Shown: positions 1-9,442, counted from the stretch's first letter. The stretch: DNA of 64,000 nucleotides from Actinomycetes bacterium (GCA_021809105.1 JAKBAM010000006.1:59150-123149); one strand, 5' to 3'. Made by a program: numbers and translations. Notes: generated by a model not told the origin, from the sequence alone.

Positions 1-300
1 CGCGCCATCAGGGCGATCGAGCGAGCCCGGCGCGGAAGCAGTTGGCCGGCAGATAGCGATCTGCACACGATAACGAGTCGCGTCGGCGCCTCCGCGCTCT
101 GAGCCACGGTGGGAAGTTGGGGGTCCCTACGCCTCGACCCCGGGTGGACCTGCGGTGAGGACGCTGGCGGCGACCGACCCGTTCGGAGCCTCCAACGTCG
201 TTGCGCTGATCGGCCGTCCCGGCGCAGGCGGGTGGTCGCATGCTGGCGCTCGGGGCGCCCCTCAGCATCAGTTGACCTCGACGGGCGGGACGGAGGACCC
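1..300. other. No gene recognised
   Basis: I see no reading frame with a recognisable family in these 300 bases. Long open frames exist on both strands, but they are the low-stop frames expected in GC-rich DNA. The stretch probably lies downstream of the minus-strand thioesterase gene and may hold the end of a neighbouring transcription unit outside the window. Confidence 0.4.
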
Positions 301-678
301 TCAGCGGGCCTTGTCGATGAATTGCGCCTTGTCCACCACGACCCGGGTAACCCGCCCTGCGGCCACCACACCGCACGCGTCGGACACCGAGACGTTGAAG
401 ACGAGCCGCCGCCCCTCGGTGCGCTCCAGCGTGGCGGTCGCCCGGACCGTCGTACCGACCGCGACCGGTGCCACGTGGGACAACTCGACCCGGCTGCCCA
501 CAGATGTCCGACCCTTGTCCAGGTGGTCGCCCAGGGCGCGCATGGTCGCCTCCTCGCATAGGGCCACGACGCGCGGGGTGCCGAGCACGGCTACGTCGCC
601 GGCCCTCATCGCCCTGGCTGTGTCCTCCGCGGCCACGACCAGCTCCACCACGGCCTGAACCCCGACGTTGACCGGCAC
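301..678 (-). CDS. FlK-like hotdog-fold thioesterase family protein
   Basis: This is a 125-residue protein of the size of small single-domain hotdog thioesterases. The N-terminal part contains the pattern AGDVAVLGTPRVVALCEEA, typical of the fluoroacetyl-CoA thioesterase (FlK)-like group, where the start of the long helix follows a TP motif. A GTSVGSRVELSHVAP-like strand and a VSDACGVVAAG segment follow. Such enzymes hydrolyse small acyl-CoA thioesters in the cytoplasm; the substrate cannot be told from sequence. I chose the GTG at 678 because it opens directly into the conserved domain. The open frame runs further upstream, but that extension is arginine/proline-rich and unlike the family. 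It is divergent from tldD. Confidence 0.7.
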   Translation of the reverse strand: MPVNVGVQAVVELVVAAEDTARAMRAGDVAVLGTPRVVALCEEATMRALGDHLDKGRTSVGSRVELSHVAPVAVGTTVRATATLERTEGRRLVFNVSVSDACGVVAAGRVTRVVVDKAQFIDKAR

Positions 679-800
679 GTTGACAACGGTAGGCGGGTAC
701 CCTCCGGCTGAGCCAATGTGCCCAGAGTGGGGCCCGGCCCCAGGTGACCAGTCCGCGGCAGGTTGCAGGTGACCCGCCCCGGACCGACGAGAGGAGAACG

Positions 801-2192
801 GTGATCGACGAAGCGGTGATAGAGCGGGTGCTCGGTACGGCCCTGCGCACCGGCGGGGATTTCGCCGAAGTCTTCGCCGAGGACCGGCGGTCGTCGGCCG
901 CACGGCTGGACGACGGGCGGGTGGAGGACATGGTGTCGGGCCGTGAGCGCGGCGCGGGTATCCGCGTGGTGGTGGGGGAGACCACCGGCTTCGCCCACAC
1001 CAGCGACCTGAGCGAGAGAGGCCTCTCCGAGGCGGCGGAGGCCGCGGGGGCTGCGGCGCGCGGGGCGACCGGCGGGGTGCGCGAGGTGGCCCTCCGCCGG
1101 GTTCCGGCGCCGGCGCCCAACGAGGTCGACGTGCTGCCCGAGTCGGTGGGCAAGGCCACCAAGGTCGCGTTGCTCGGCCGGGCCGACGAGGCGGCCAGGG
1201 GCGTCGGGGGCGCCGTGCGCCAGGTCAGCGCCGTGTACGGCGACAGCCGGCGGCGGATCCTGGTGGCCAACAGCGACGGTGTGCTGGCATCCGACGACCA
1301 GGTCAAGACCCGTTTCATGATCTCGGTGGTGGCGTCGGGTGACACCGGCATGCAGACCGGGAGGGAGTCCGTCGGCCACACCGTCGGGTTCGAGATGTTC
1401 GACCGCTACCAAGTCGAGGACCTGGCTGCCGAAGCGGCCGGTCGGGCGCTGGCCAAGCTCAGGGCCCGGCCCGCTCCCTCCGGCAGCCTCCCCGTCGTCA
1501 TCAAGCGGGGAAGCGGCGGGATCCTGTTCCACGAGGCCTGCGGCCACGGGTTGGAGGCCGACCACGTAGCCAAGGACGTGTCGGTGTTTGCCGGCCGCGT
1601 GGGGGAGCAGGTGGCCAGCCCGTTGGTCACCCTCATCGACGACGGCACGATGGGCCCGGAGTGGGGCTCCTACGCCATCGACGACGAGGGTCATCCCGCC
1701 GCGCGAAACGTCCTGATCCAAGACGGCGTGCTCACCGAGTACATGTGGGACTGGCTGCGGTCTCGCAAGGAGGGCCGTGCCGGGACCGGCAACGGGCGGA
1801 GGGAGACCTACCAGCACCTGCCGATGGTGCGCATGACCAACACCTACCTGGCCAACGGGACCGACGATCCTGACGAGATCATCCGCCAGACGCCCAAAGG
1901 TGTCTACGTGGCGCAGCTCGGCGGCGGGCAGGTCAACACGGCTACCGGCGACTTCGTCTTCGGCATGACCGAGGCCTACCTGATCGAGGACGGCGAGCTG
2001 ACCGAGCCGCTTCGCGACGCCAACCTCATCGGCAACGGCCCCCAGGCGCTGAGGGACATCGACGCGGTGGGAGACGACTTCGCCATGGGAGGCCCGGGCA
2101 CGTGCGGCAAGCAGGGGCAGGGTGTCCCGGTCGGGACCGGCCAGCCCACCTTGAGGGTGAAGGCAATGACCGTCGGCGGCACGGCCCGATGA
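801..2192 (+). CDS. tldD: TldD metallopeptidase subunit
   Basis: This is TldD, the catalytic subunit of the TldD/TldE zinc peptidase, which matures modified peptides and degrades unfolded peptides in the cytoplasm. The protein has 463 residues, the normal length. The zinc-binding HExxxH motif is present as HEACGH at residues 244-249, followed by the characteristic GLEADH context. The C-terminal half carries the conserved glycine-rich segments of the family. The GTG at 801 has a GAGGAG ribosome site five bases upstream; the open frame begins at 744 but that extension has no ribosome site. The stop overlaps the start of the next gene (ATGA), so TldD and TldE are translationally coupled, as expected for a hetero-oligomer. 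Confidence 0.95.
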   Translation: MIDEAVIERVLGTALRTGGDFAEVFAEDRRSSAARLDDGRVEDMVSGRERGAGIRVVVGETTGFAHTSDLSERGLSEAAEAAGAAARGATGGVREVALRRVPAPAPNEVDVLPESVGKATKVALLGRADEAARGVGGAVRQVSAVYGDSRRRILVANSDGVLASDDQVKTRFMISVVASGDTGMQTGRESVGHTVGFEMFDRYQVEDLAAEAAGRALAKLRARPAPSGSLPVVIKRGSGGILFHEACGHGLEADHVAKDVSVFAGRVGEQVASPLVTLIDDGTMGPEWGSYAIDDEGHPAARNVLIQDGVLTEYMWDWLRSRKEGRAGTGNGRRETYQHLPMVRMTNTYLANGTDDPDEIIRQTPKGVYVAQLGGGQVNTATGDFVFGMTEAYLIEDGELTEPLRDANLIGNGPQALRDIDAVGDDFAMGGPGTCGKQGQGVPVGTGQPTLRVKAMTVGGTAR

Positions 2193-3574
2193 GCGCCGAA
2201 CCCCGCGCGGGGGCCGTAGGGGTCCCCACCGAGGGCGAGCTGCTCGAGCTGGCCGAGCGGGTTGCCGGCTGGGCGCGCGACGGCGAGCAGGTGGAGGCGT
2301 ACGTGGCGCGCGGCCGCGACACCGAGATCCAGGTCTATAGCGGTGAGGTCGAGTCGCTGTCGTCTGCTGAGTCGGCCGGCATCGGCATCCGCGTGGTCGC
2401 CAATGGCAGGCAGGGCTTCGCCTACGCAGGATCGCTGGACCTCGACGTGGTGGAGGAGACCCTGGCTGAGGCCCGCGACAATGCCGGTTTCGCATCCGCC
2501 GACGAGTGGGTCGGCCTCGCAGTTCCTGACGGCACGGTGGCCGCCGACCTCGACGTATGGAGCGACGAGCTGGCGGGGGTCCCGACCGCGGACAAGGTAG
2601 CGCTGGCGCTCGAGCTGGAGCGAGCTGTCCGGGCCGGCGACGCCCGCATCCGCCAAGTGGAGTCGGCCGAGTGGGGCGACTCCGCCTACGAGTCCGCCAT
2701 CGTCACCAATACCGGCATCCGGGCCAGCTCCCGGCGAACGGTCTGCTACGTGTCGGCCGAGGCGGTCGCCGGGCAGGGCGGCGAGACCCAGACCGGATCG
2801 GGCTACTCGGTGGGGAGGGGGCCTGGGGACCTCGATCTGGTCAAGGCTGCAGCCGACGCCGTCGAGCGCTCCACCCGGCTCCTCGGGGCCACCAAGCCGC
2901 GATCGGGGCACCTCACCGTGGTCTTCGAACCTCGTATCACCGCTACGTTGCTCGCCCTGATCGCCGGCACGCTCGACGGCGAGGCGGTGCTCAAGGGCCG
3001 TTCGCTCTTCGCCGACCGGCTCGGGCAGCCGGTCGCTGCCGCGTCGCTCACATTGGTGGACGACCCCACGGACCCCGGCGCGTACGGCGCCACCCCCTAC
3101 GACGCCGAGGGCCTAGCTACCCGGCGCAACGCCCTGATCGAGGACGGGACCCTGAAGGCATTCCTCTACAACACCTATTCGGCTCGGCGGGCCGGGACCA
3201 AATCGACGGCGTCGGCGGTGCGGGCCGGCTTCAAGAGCGGTCCCGGCACCGGGGCGCGCGCCCTGTCGGTGATCCCCGGCACGAGCAGCCCGGCCGAGAT
3301 CCTGGCGGCGGTGGGCGACGGCCTGCTCGTCCAGTCCGTGTCGGGCCTGCACTCCGGGGTCAACCCGGTGAGCGGCGACTTCTCGGTCGGGGCCGAGGGC
3401 ATGCTGATCGAACGCGGAGCCCTCGGCCGACCTGTCCGGGAGCTGACCATTGCCTCGACGCTGCAGCGGATGCTGCAGGACATCGTGGCGATCGGCAACG
3501 ACCCAGAGCGCCTCCCGTCGTCAGCCACCGGCGTCACCCTGGCGGTGGGCGACCTGTCGATGAGCGGGGCGTAG
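2189..3574 (+). CDS. tldE: TldE/PmbA peptidase partner subunit
   Basis: This 461-residue protein is TldE (PmbA), the non-catalytic partner that forms the proteolytic chamber with TldD. It shares the TldD fold, including an N-terminal GDTEIQVYSGEVESL-like strand pattern and the C-terminal SVSGLHSGVNPVSGDFSVGA signature of the family. It lacks a HExxxH motif, as TldE proteins do. Its ATG overlaps the tldD stop by four bases. In Escherichia coli the homologous pair is needed for microcin B17 maturation and CcdA degradation; no peptide substrate is encoded nearby, so this pair is probably housekeeping. Confidence 0.93.
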   Translation: MSAEPRAGAVGVPTEGELLELAERVAGWARDGEQVEAYVARGRDTEIQVYSGEVESLSSAESAGIGIRVVANGRQGFAYAGSLDLDVVEETLAEARDNAGFASADEWVGLAVPDGTVAADLDVWSDELAGVPTADKVALALELERAVRAGDARIRQVESAEWGDSAYESAIVTNTGIRASSRRTVCYVSAEAVAGQGGETQTGSGYSVGRGPGDLDLVKAAADAVERSTRLLGATKPRSGHLTVVFEPRITATLLALIAGTLDGEAVLKGRSLFADRLGQPVAAASLTLVDDPTDPGAYGATPYDAEGLATRRNALIEDGTLKAFLYNTYSARRAGTKSTASAVRAGFKSGPGTGARALSVIPGTSSPAEILAAVGDGLLVQSVSGLHSGVNPVSGDFSVGAEGMLIERGALGRPVRELTIASTLQRMLQDIVAIGNDPERLPSSATGVTLAVGDLSMSGA

Positions 3575-3579
3575 AGCCG

Positions 3580-4062
3580 GTGCTGCTGCGCCGGCAAGTA
3601 GCGCGAGTGGTGCTGCTCGATCCCGAGGACCGGGTGCTCCTCATCCGCTCGTCGGATCCGATCGACCCCCATGTCCCCGGCTGGTGGGAGCTACCCGGCG
3701 GGGGTCTCCACCCGGGTGAGCCCTCCGAACAGGCGGCGCTGCGCGAGCTGCACGAGGAAACCGGCCTCGGCGCCGACAGCATCTCGGGGCCGGTGTGGCT
3801 CCAACATGTCACCTTCGACTTCGCCGGCATGCACTTCGACCAGCACGAGACGGTGCACGTGGCCCGCGGTCAGGGAGGGGACTACCGCCCGGTCGCCCTG
3901 GAGGGGATCGAGGCCGCCGCCATGGAAGGTGCGCAGTGGTGGCCCGTCGGAGCGCTCGGGGGCCTGGATCGGATCATCCCTCCTTGGTTGGCGGAGCAGC
4001 TGCCGGCGGTGCTGGCTTCTGGCTATCCAGACGAGCCGATGGACCTCGGTCACATCGACTGA
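3580..4062 (+). CDS. Nudix hydrolase
   Basis: This 160-residue protein is a Nudix pyrophosphohydrolase, which cleaves a nucleoside diphosphate linked to another group. The Nudix box is complete: a GG-L-H-P-G-E start, then E at the conserved position, then the REL-x-EE-x-GL core (near residues 45-70). The preceding GWWELPGGG is typical of MutT-like members. The GTG at 3580 lies six bases after the tldE stop, so it is probably cotranscribed with tldDE. Its ribosome site is weak (GAGCC), consistent with coupling. The substrate is not predictable. Confidence 0.88.
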   Translation: MLLRRQVARVVLLDPEDRVLLIRSSDPIDPHVPGWWELPGGGLHPGEPSEQAALRELHEETGLGADSISGPVWLQHVTFDFAGMHFDQHETVHVARGQGGDYRPVALEGIEAAAMEGAQWWPVGALGGLDRIIPPWLAEQLPAVLASGYPDEPMDLGHID

Positions 4063-4081
4063 TCTCGTCGCGCCTGGTCCA

Positions 4082-4111
4082 TTTGCACCAGGTTTCTTTG
4101 CACCAGATTTC
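4082..4111. repeat. Two-copy 15-bp tandem repeat
   Basis: Two adjacent 15-base units (TTTGCACCAG-R-TTTC) differ at one base, and a third partial unit (TTTGCGC) follows. They sit in the gap between the Nudix gene and msrA. The repeat is AT-richer than its surroundings. It might lie in the msrA promoter region, but I see no clear promoter boxes. Confidence 0.7.
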
Positions 4112-4211
4112 TTTGCGCAACCCGGGCCTCACGGCACCTTTGTGCAATCAAACGATGCCGAGCGCAGGCGCGCACCTTCCGCCGGCGGCCGGCGGGTCGT
4201 ACCCTGGGCAC

Positions 4212-4862
4212 ATGGTGTTCTCCGCCCGTTCCAAGTCCGAGATCGTCGAGGCCGATCGGGCGCTTCCCGGGCGCTCCGCACCCCTCGTTACCCCCGACAC
4301 CCACTTCGTCAACGGGCACCCGATCAAGCCCCCCTTCCCAGAGGGCTTCGGCCAACTGGTTGTCGGGATGGGGTGCTTCTGGGGGGCCGAGCGAGCCTTC
4401 TGGCAGACCGCCGGCGTGTGGACCACCGCGGTTGGCTACGCGGGCGGCTACACCCCCAACCCGACCTACGAGGAGGTTTGCTCGGGGCGAACAGGGCATA
4501 CCGAGGTGGTGCTCGTGGTGTGGGACCCGGCGCTCATCGGGCTGGAAGGGGTCCTGGCTGCCTTCTGGGAGGGGCACGACCCGACGCAGGGGATGCGCCA
4601 GGGCAACGATCGCGGGACGCAGTACCGCTCGGCGCTGTATGCCACCACCGACGCGCAGCTGGGGGCCGTCGAGTCCTCCAGGGCCGCCTACCAGGAGCGG
4701 CTGAGCGCAGCGGGATACGGGACCATCACCACGGAGGTGGCCACCGCCGGGCCTTTCTTCTACGCCGAGGACTACCACCAGCAGTACCTGGCCAAGAACC
4801 CGGGCGGCTACTGCGGCTTGGGGGGCACCGGTGTGTCCTGCCCTGTCGGTCTGCCGGGCTGA
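4212..4862 (+). CDS. msrA: Peptide methionine (S)-S-oxide reductase MsrA
   Basis: This 216-residue MsrA reduces methionine-S-sulfoxide in proteins and repairs oxidative damage in the cytoplasm. The catalytic GCFWGAE motif is near residue 55, followed by [23 protein letters not shown] family signature residues and the [10 protein letters not shown] segment. Two further cysteines near the C-terminus (YCGLGG and SCPVG) fit the multi-cysteine recycling relay of this enzyme class. The N-terminal extension of about 50 residues, ending in [15 protein letters not shown], is typical of the longer MsrA subtype seen in actinobacteria. I chose the ATG at 4212; the open frame upstream of it is not conserved. 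Confidence 0.95.
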   Translation: MVFSARSKSEIVEADRALPGRSAPLVTPDTHFVNGHPIKPPFPEGFGQLVVGMGCFWGAERAFWQTAGVWTTAVGYAGGYTPNPTYEEVCSGRTGHTEVVLVVWDPALIGLEGVLAAFWEGHDPTQGMRQGNDRGTQYRSALYATTDAQLGAVESSRAAYQERLSAAGYGTITTEVATAGPFFYAEDYHQQYLAKNPGGYCGLGGTGVSCPVGLPG

Positions 4863-4901
4863 TCTCGGCCACGGGGTCGGGGAAAGGGAGCGGTTTGGTG
4901 C

Positions 4902-5891
4902 TCACGCCGGCCGCGTTATCTCGGTGACCACCTGTTCGACGGAGGTCTTGCCTGCTCCGGCTGGCAACGCTCCGCATTCGGGCACCGCCAGCGTGCGGCC
5001 GGCGGTGACGGTGGCCTCCCACCGTTGCGCCGCTCCCTCGGGGTAAGTGGTCAGGGCCACCCGACCGGCACCGAGATCTTCCCCGGTTCGAGGGGTGTCC
5101 AGCAAGCTCCAGCCGACCTCGGCCAGGACCGCCCGCTCGAGCGACTGGACGGCGGGGGAGGGCATCCCGGCGCAGCCCCGGTATCCGGCCAACACCTCGG
5201 TGACCGGGCCGTCACGGCGCAGGACCCGCATGGCACTGCCGGCGTCCGCGAAGCCCCATGCGGTCCCCTCGGGGAGGACCACCATGGTGGCGGCGTAGCG
5301 GTGGCCGCCCGTGTGGGACGTCCTCCACAACCTGACATCGTCGCCTAGATCCAGGGTCGACAACTCCTGCCACAGCTCGGTGCCCCAGGAGCCACAACAG
5401 CGGTCCCGTCGACCGTGCGTGCAGACCAAGACGTCGCGGTTGTAAGCGGTCGAGGTGCCCGGTTCGCCGGCGAGAAGTGCGGCGGCGGCTCGACCCAGGC
5501 GACGGCCGACCTCGACGGGCTCGGTCGGCGGGCGGGCTCCGTCGGCGGCGAGGCTGGCAGGCGCAGAGGCATCCCACTCGCTGCGGGTGTAGGCGGCAAA
5601 GGGCCCCCCGTCCCGGCGGTGGAGTACGACGCGCCGGCGGTCGGCTGCGTCTGGGACCAAGCCTTGCAGGCGGATCGTGGCCCCGGTCCGGCGGCGGTGG
5701 TCATCGAGCGCGGCGCGCACCGGCGCCAGCTCGGGGATCTCGGCCAGGTCGCGCGGCCAAGGTCGGCTCCACTCGACTAGGAGGTAACCGTCGTAGGAGC
5801 CCGCCGTGCCGATCGGGTCGGCCCCCGCCGCGCGCATCTGCGCAGCGCAGCGCAGATCACCGGCTGCTTCGGTCCCCCCCGCTCCGGTCAC
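4902..5891 (-). CDS. Sucrase/ferredoxin-like (Apd1-type) family protein
   Basis: This protein of about 329 residues belongs to the sucrase/ferredoxin-like family (PF06999), whose members carry a thioredoxin-fold 2Fe-2S domain. The hallmark CTHGRRDRCCG motif is in the middle, followed about 45 residues later by the SHTGGHRYAATMVVLPEG motif, which supplies His ligands in the Apd1-type clusters. The C-terminal 100 residues resemble an accessory domain found in actinobacterial members. The GTG at 5891 overlaps the stop of the MTA phosphorylase gene (GTGA) and is preceded by a GGCGAGG ribosome-site-like stretch, so I prefer it over the frame's upstream start. A redox role is likely; no specific substrate is known. 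Confidence 0.8.
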   Translation of the reverse strand: MTGAGGTEAAGDLRCAAQMRAAGADPIGTAGSYDGYLLVEWSRPWPRDLAEIPELAPVRAALDDHRRRTGATIRLQGLVPDAADRRRVVLHRRDGGPFAAYTRSEWDASAPASLAADGARPPTEPVEVGRRLGRAAAALLAGEPGTSTAYNRDVLVCTHGRRDRCCGSWGTELWQELSTLDLGDDVRLWRTSHTGGHRYAATMVVLPEGTAWGFADAGSAMRVLRRDGPVTEVLAGYRGCAGMPSPAVQSLERAVLAEVGWSLLDTPRTGEDLGAGRVALTTYPEGAAQRWEATVTAGRTLAVPECGALPAGAGKTSVEQVVTEITRPA

Positions 5892-6694
5892 CTCGCCGCC
5901 AAGGATGCGCTGCCCCCCGCCGCGCAACCGCAGCCGGGTAGTGCCGGTAGGGCCGGTATGGCCCGGGCCAGGAGGCCCCTGGTGCGGGCCACGTTGTCGG
6001 CCAGCACCGCCATGACTCCCTCCATGGTCACCGCCCCGCCCACGGTGCCGTCAGTGTCCTCGGCGCCGCTGTCGTGGTCGGTCACCAGGGCCAGCCCCGC
6101 GTAGCAGAGCCCGAGCTCTCGAGCCAGGTAGGCCTCGGGGTACTGGGTCATGTTGACCACGTGCCATCCGGCGGCCCGAAACCATCGCGACTCGGCTCGG
6201 GTGGAGAAGCGGGGGCCTTGGATCACGACCACCGTGCCGGTAGGCCGGACCCGGTCGTCGCCGGCGGCGCCGTGGATGGTTGCGGCGATCTCGGGGCAGT
6301 ACGGGTCGGCGAAAGCCACATGGTCGACCTGCTTGCCGTCGGCGAAGGTGTCAGCACGGCCCCACGTCCGGTCGACGAGTTGATCGAGGACGACGAAGTC
6401 GCCGGGGACGAGGTCGGGCTGCAGGGAACCGACGGCGCAGGGCCCGATGACCCTTCGGGCTCCAAGCGCTCGCAGGGCCCACAGGTTGGCGCGGGAGTTG
6501 ATCCGGTCCGGGGCGATCTGATGGTCCACCCCGTGGCGGGGCAGGAACGCCACCGCTCGGCCTCCGAGGTCACCGACGGTAATCGGGCCGGACACCTCGC
6601 CATAAGGGGTTTCGGGCGTCACTACGACCGGATCTTCGAACAGGCGGTACAAGCCTGATCCCCCGATCACCGCGATCTCGGCGTAGGGCTCCAC
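5888..6694 (-). CDS. mtnP: S-methyl-5'-thioadenosine phosphorylase
   Basis: This 268-residue protein belongs to the purine nucleoside phosphorylase/MTA phosphorylase family. It phosphorolyses methylthioadenosine in methionine salvage, giving adenine and methylthioribose 1-phosphate. Signature residues are the N-terminal GGSGLY, the FLPRHG-xx-H phosphate-binding motif followed by INSRAN, and the NMTQYPEAYLARE substrate-binding segment in which the methionine and the acidic residue after it are typical. The C-terminus has an alanine-rich tail. Some actinobacterial members act on other 6-oxo or 6-amino purines, so the exact substrate is an inference. It is cotranscribed with the downstream sucrase/ferredoxin-like gene. 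Confidence 0.88.
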   Translation of the reverse strand: MEPYAEIAVIGGSGLYRLFEDPVVVTPETPYGEVSGPITVGDLGGRAVAFLPRHGVDHQIAPDRINSRANLWALRALGARRVIGPCAVGSLQPDLVPGDFVVLDQLVDRTWGRADTFADGKQVDHVAFADPYCPEIAATIHGAAGDDRVRPTGTVVVIQGPRFSTRAESRWFRAAGWHVVNMTQYPEAYLARELGLCYAGLALVTDHDSGAEDTDGTVGGAVTMEGVMAVLADNVARTRGLLARAIPALPALPGCGCAAGGSASLAAR

Positions 6695-6712
6695 CGCCGG
6701 ACGCCCAGCCGC

Positions 6713-7174
6713 TCAGGAGGCAGCCGCGGCGGGCTTGGAAGAGCCGGCCTTCGAGTCGCTCTTACTGCCTGAGCCGCCCTTGCCGTTCGAGTCGCCCTTG
6801 CCGCTGGAGTCGCCCTTGCCGCTGGAGTCACCCTTGCCCGCGGCGTTCTTGGTGCCCGCGTCGCTCTTGGCGCCGGACCCGTTGCTCGATGCGTCGCTCT
6901 TGGACGCGTCCCCCGAGCCCCCGTCTTTCTTGGAGCCGGGATCCCCGGAGCCTTCGCCGCTGGTCGACGGCGCGCCGTTGCTGGATGAGCCGTTGGCGGA
7001 GCGACTGTCGTTCTTGTAAAAGCCGCTGCCCTTGAAGGAGATCCCGATGCTGCCGAACACCTTGCGCAGGGGGCCGGCGCAATTGGGGCAGGTGGTGAGC
7101 GGATCGTCGGTGAAGGCCTGTACGGCCTCCGTGTGCTGTCCGCAGTCCTTGCAGGCGTACTCGTAGGTGGGCAA
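6713..7174 (-). CDS. FmdB-family zinc ribbon protein with low-complexity tail
   Basis: This 153-residue protein starts with a FmdB/regulatory zinc-ribbon domain. The first residues are PTYEYACKDCG, followed by CPNC about 25 residues later, giving a CxxC...CxxC metal site, and then the typical FKGSGFYKNDS segment. The remaining 95 or so residues are a low-complexity Gly/Ser/Lys/Asp tail with an 18-bp tandem DNA repeat (about 6777-6838) encoding GKGDSS units. FmdB proteins are proposed regulators, but no biochemical function is established. The start is a TTG at 7174, chosen because the family begins PTYEY directly after the initiator. It is divergent from galU. Confidence 0.85.
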   Translation of the reverse strand: MPTYEYACKDCGQHTEAVQAFTDDPLTTCPNCAGPLRKVFGSIGISFKGSGFYKNDSRSANGSSSNGAPSTSGEGSGDPGSKKDGGSGDASKSDASSNGSGAKSDAGTKNAAGKGDSSGKGDSSGKGDSNGKGGSGSKSDSKAGSSKPAAAAS

Positions 7175-7307
7175 AGCTCGCTCCAGCGCGGTGGGGGGCG
7201 GGAGTGGCTGGCACTCCCGAGGTTCGAGTGCCAAGTGTACCGGGCCTGCGATCGAGGGGCCGCCTGGGGTAGAACACCGGGGCCCCCATGCGAGATCGAG
7301 GATGCCG

Positions 7308-8183
7308 ATGGCGCGCTCCGTGACCAAAGCCGTGATTCCTGCCGCCGGGCTCGGGACCCGGTTCCTGCCGGCGACCAAGGCCCAGCCGAAGGAGATGCTG
7401 CCCCTGGTGGACAAGCCGGCGATCCAATACGTGGTCGAAGAGGCCGTCGCCGCCGGCATCACCGACGTGCTCATGATCACCGGCCGCTCCAAGCGCAGCC
7501 TCGAGGATCACTTCGATCGCAGCTTCGAGCTCGAGTACTTCCTGGAGCAGAAGGGGAAGACGAAGGAGCTCGCGGAGATGCGTCGCATCGCCGAGATGGT
7601 CAACATCCACTACATCCGCCAGGGAGAGCCCAAGGGCCTTGGCCACGCGGTCTCGGTGGCCGCGCAGCACGTCGGCGACCAGCCCTTCGCCGTGCTCCTC
7701 GGGGACGACATCATGCATCAGCGCGCCGGTGTCCTCACCGGGATGCTCGAGACCTACGAGCGCCACCAGCGCTCCGTCGTCGCCCTGAAGCGGGTGCCCA
7801 GGGACGAGATCGCGTCCTACGGGTGCGCGGCCGCCGAGGCGGTCGAGGAGTCGGTGGTGCGGATCACCGACATAGTCGAGAAGCCCGAGCCGTCGGCCGC
7901 GCCCTCGGACCTGGCGGTGATGGGGCGCTACATCATCACGCCGGCGATCTTCGGGCTGCTCGAGAAGCAGGCGCCGGGCAAGGGGGGCGAGATCCAGCTG
8001 ACCGACGCCCTGAAGTCCCTGCTAGCCACCGAAGGTGTCCTTGGCTACACCTTCAGCGAGGGTCGCTTCGATACCGGCAACAAGCTGGACTACTTGCGGG
8101 CGACCGTCGAGCTGGCCCTCGAGCGTGAGGATCTCGGGCCGCAGTTCAGAGAGTTCCTGGTGCAGCGGCTCGCCCGGCCGTGA
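7308..8183 (+). CDS. galU: UTP-glucose-1-phosphate uridylyltransferase GalU
   Basis: This 291-residue enzyme makes UDP-glucose from UTP and glucose 1-phosphate, feeding cell-wall and polysaccharide synthesis. The nucleotidyltransferase signature GLGTRFLPATKAQPKEMLP is at the N-terminus, and conserved VVEEAV, GLGHAV, LLGDD and EKP motifs follow. I chose the ATG at 7308, which has a GAGG ribosome site six bases upstream; an ATG at 7302 is too close to that site. The gene overlaps moeA by four bases (GTGA), so the two are translationally coupled. Confidence 0.96.
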   Translation: MARSVTKAVIPAAGLGTRFLPATKAQPKEMLPLVDKPAIQYVVEEAVAAGITDVLMITGRSKRSLEDHFDRSFELEYFLEQKGKTKELAEMRRIAEMVNIHYIRQGEPKGLGHAVSVAAQHVGDQPFAVLLGDDIMHQRAGVLTGMLETYERHQRSVVALKRVPRDEIASYGCAAAEAVEESVVRITDIVEKPEPSAAPSDLAVMGRYIITPAIFGLLEKQAPGKGGEIQLTDALKSLLATEGVLGYTFSEGRFDTGNKLDYLRATVELALEREDLGPQFREFLVQRLARP

Positions 8184-9400
8184 TCTCCCTCGAGCAAGCT
8201 CTCGACCGGGTGCTGGGCGCCTGTCACCCCGCCCCCGCGGTCACCGTCGGACTCGACCGTGCCCTTGGCCTCGTACTGGCCGAGACTGTTATGGCGGTCG
8301 AGGACGTGCCGCCGTTCGCCAATTCGGCCATGGACGGATTCGCCGTCCGGTCCGCAGACGTGCAGGCAGCCCGGGCCGACCGCCCTGCCCGCCTGCGGGT
8401 GACGGGCACCATCGCTGCTGGTGCCCCACCGTCGATCTTCGTCGGCGTCGGCGAGGCGGTCCGGATCATGACCGGTGCGCCGTTTCCCGCGGGGGCAGAC
8501 ACCGTCGTCATCGTCGAGACCACCACGACCGACGGCGATGTGGTGCTCGTCAGCGAACCTGCCACCGCCGGTGCTCACGTCCGCCCTGCCGGCGAGGATC
8601 TGGCCGCCGGTCAGCAGGTTTTCGCCCCTGGTATCACTATCGGGGCGGGCCACCTGGGGGTGTTGGCCAGCGTGGGGCGCGACGCGGTGTCTGCGGTGCC
8701 TGCCCCGACGGTAGGTGTGCTCTCGACCGGCGACGAGCTGGTGGAGGGCGGGGGACCGCTGCAGCCTGGTCAGATCCGTGACTCCAACCGCCGGACCCTT
8801 CTCGGGCTGCTCCGCCGGGACGGGTTCTCCGGCGTGGATCTGGGCATCGCTCGCGACGACGAGGAAGACATCCGCCGACGCCTCGAGTCCGGCGCGGCCA
8901 GCTGCGACGCCATCCTCACCAGTGGCGGCGTATCGATGGGGGACTTCGACTTCGTCAAGAAGGTCCTCGAAGACATGGCGGCGATGTCCTGGATGCAAAT
9001 AGCCATCCGGCCGGCGAAGCCCTTCGCCTTCGGGGCGATCGCGGGGGTGCCGGTGTTCGGGTTACCGGGCAACCCGGTGTCGTCGATGGTCAGCTACGAG
9101 GTCTTGGCCAGGCCCGGCCTTCGCCGCATCGCTGGGCAGCCGGAGGCCGCACTCAGGCGCCCGGCTATCCCAGGCGTGGTAGACGACGCCAGCCTGCTGC
9201 GCCGGCCCGACGGCCGGACCAATTACACCCGCGTCCTGGCCACCATGGGGGCCGACGGGCGATACCACCTCCGCACCGCCGGGGGTCAGGCTTCCAACCT
9301 GCTTTGGCCCATGGCCGTAGCAGACGCTCTGGCTGTGGTGCCACCAGGCACGGGAGTCCCCGCCGGCGGGGAGGCTTCTGTGTTGCTCCTCCATCCCTGA
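8180..9400 (+). CDS. moeA: Gephyrin-like molybdotransferase (MoeA/Glp)
   Basis: This 406-residue protein has the four-domain MoeA architecture. It shows PFANSAMDGFAV near residue 48, the IMTGAPFPAGADTVV signature near residue 95, the STGDELVEGG segment of the MPT-binding domain near residue 180, the SGGVSMGDFDFV loop near 250, and GLPGNPVSSM near 295. MoeA inserts molybdate into molybdopterin. Its position directly after galU and two genes before a SepX/GlpR-like membrane protein matches the actinobacterial gephyrin-like protein Glp, which has been tied to cell division. It could therefore have either or both roles. The start is the GTG at 8180, overlapping the galU stop. Confidence 0.93.
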   Translation: MISLEQALDRVLGACHPAPAVTVGLDRALGLVLAETVMAVEDVPPFANSAMDGFAVRSADVQAARADRPARLRVTGTIAAGAPPSIFVGVGEAVRIMTGAPFPAGADTVVIVETTTTDGDVVLVSEPATAGAHVRPAGEDLAAGQQVFAPGITIGAGHLGVLASVGRDAVSAVPAPTVGVLSTGDELVEGGGPLQPGQIRDSNRRTLLGLLRRDGFSGVDLGIARDDEEDIRRRLESGAASCDAILTSGGVSMGDFDFVKKVLEDMAAMSWMQIAIRPAKPFAFGAIAGVPVFGLPGNPVSSMVSYEVLARPGLRRIAGQPEAALRRPAIPGVVDDASLLRRPDGRTNYTRVLATMGADGRYHLRTAGGQASNLLWPMAVADALAVVPPGTGVPAGGEASVLLLHP

Positions 9401-9442
9401 GCGCCGTCTCGGTCCGGGCCGTTTGCGGCGTAGGCTCCCTTG

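Noticed and set aside
606..2495. Long minus-strand frame antisense to tldD
   Set aside because: It is a low-stop shadow frame of the GC-rich tldDE genes with no family match.
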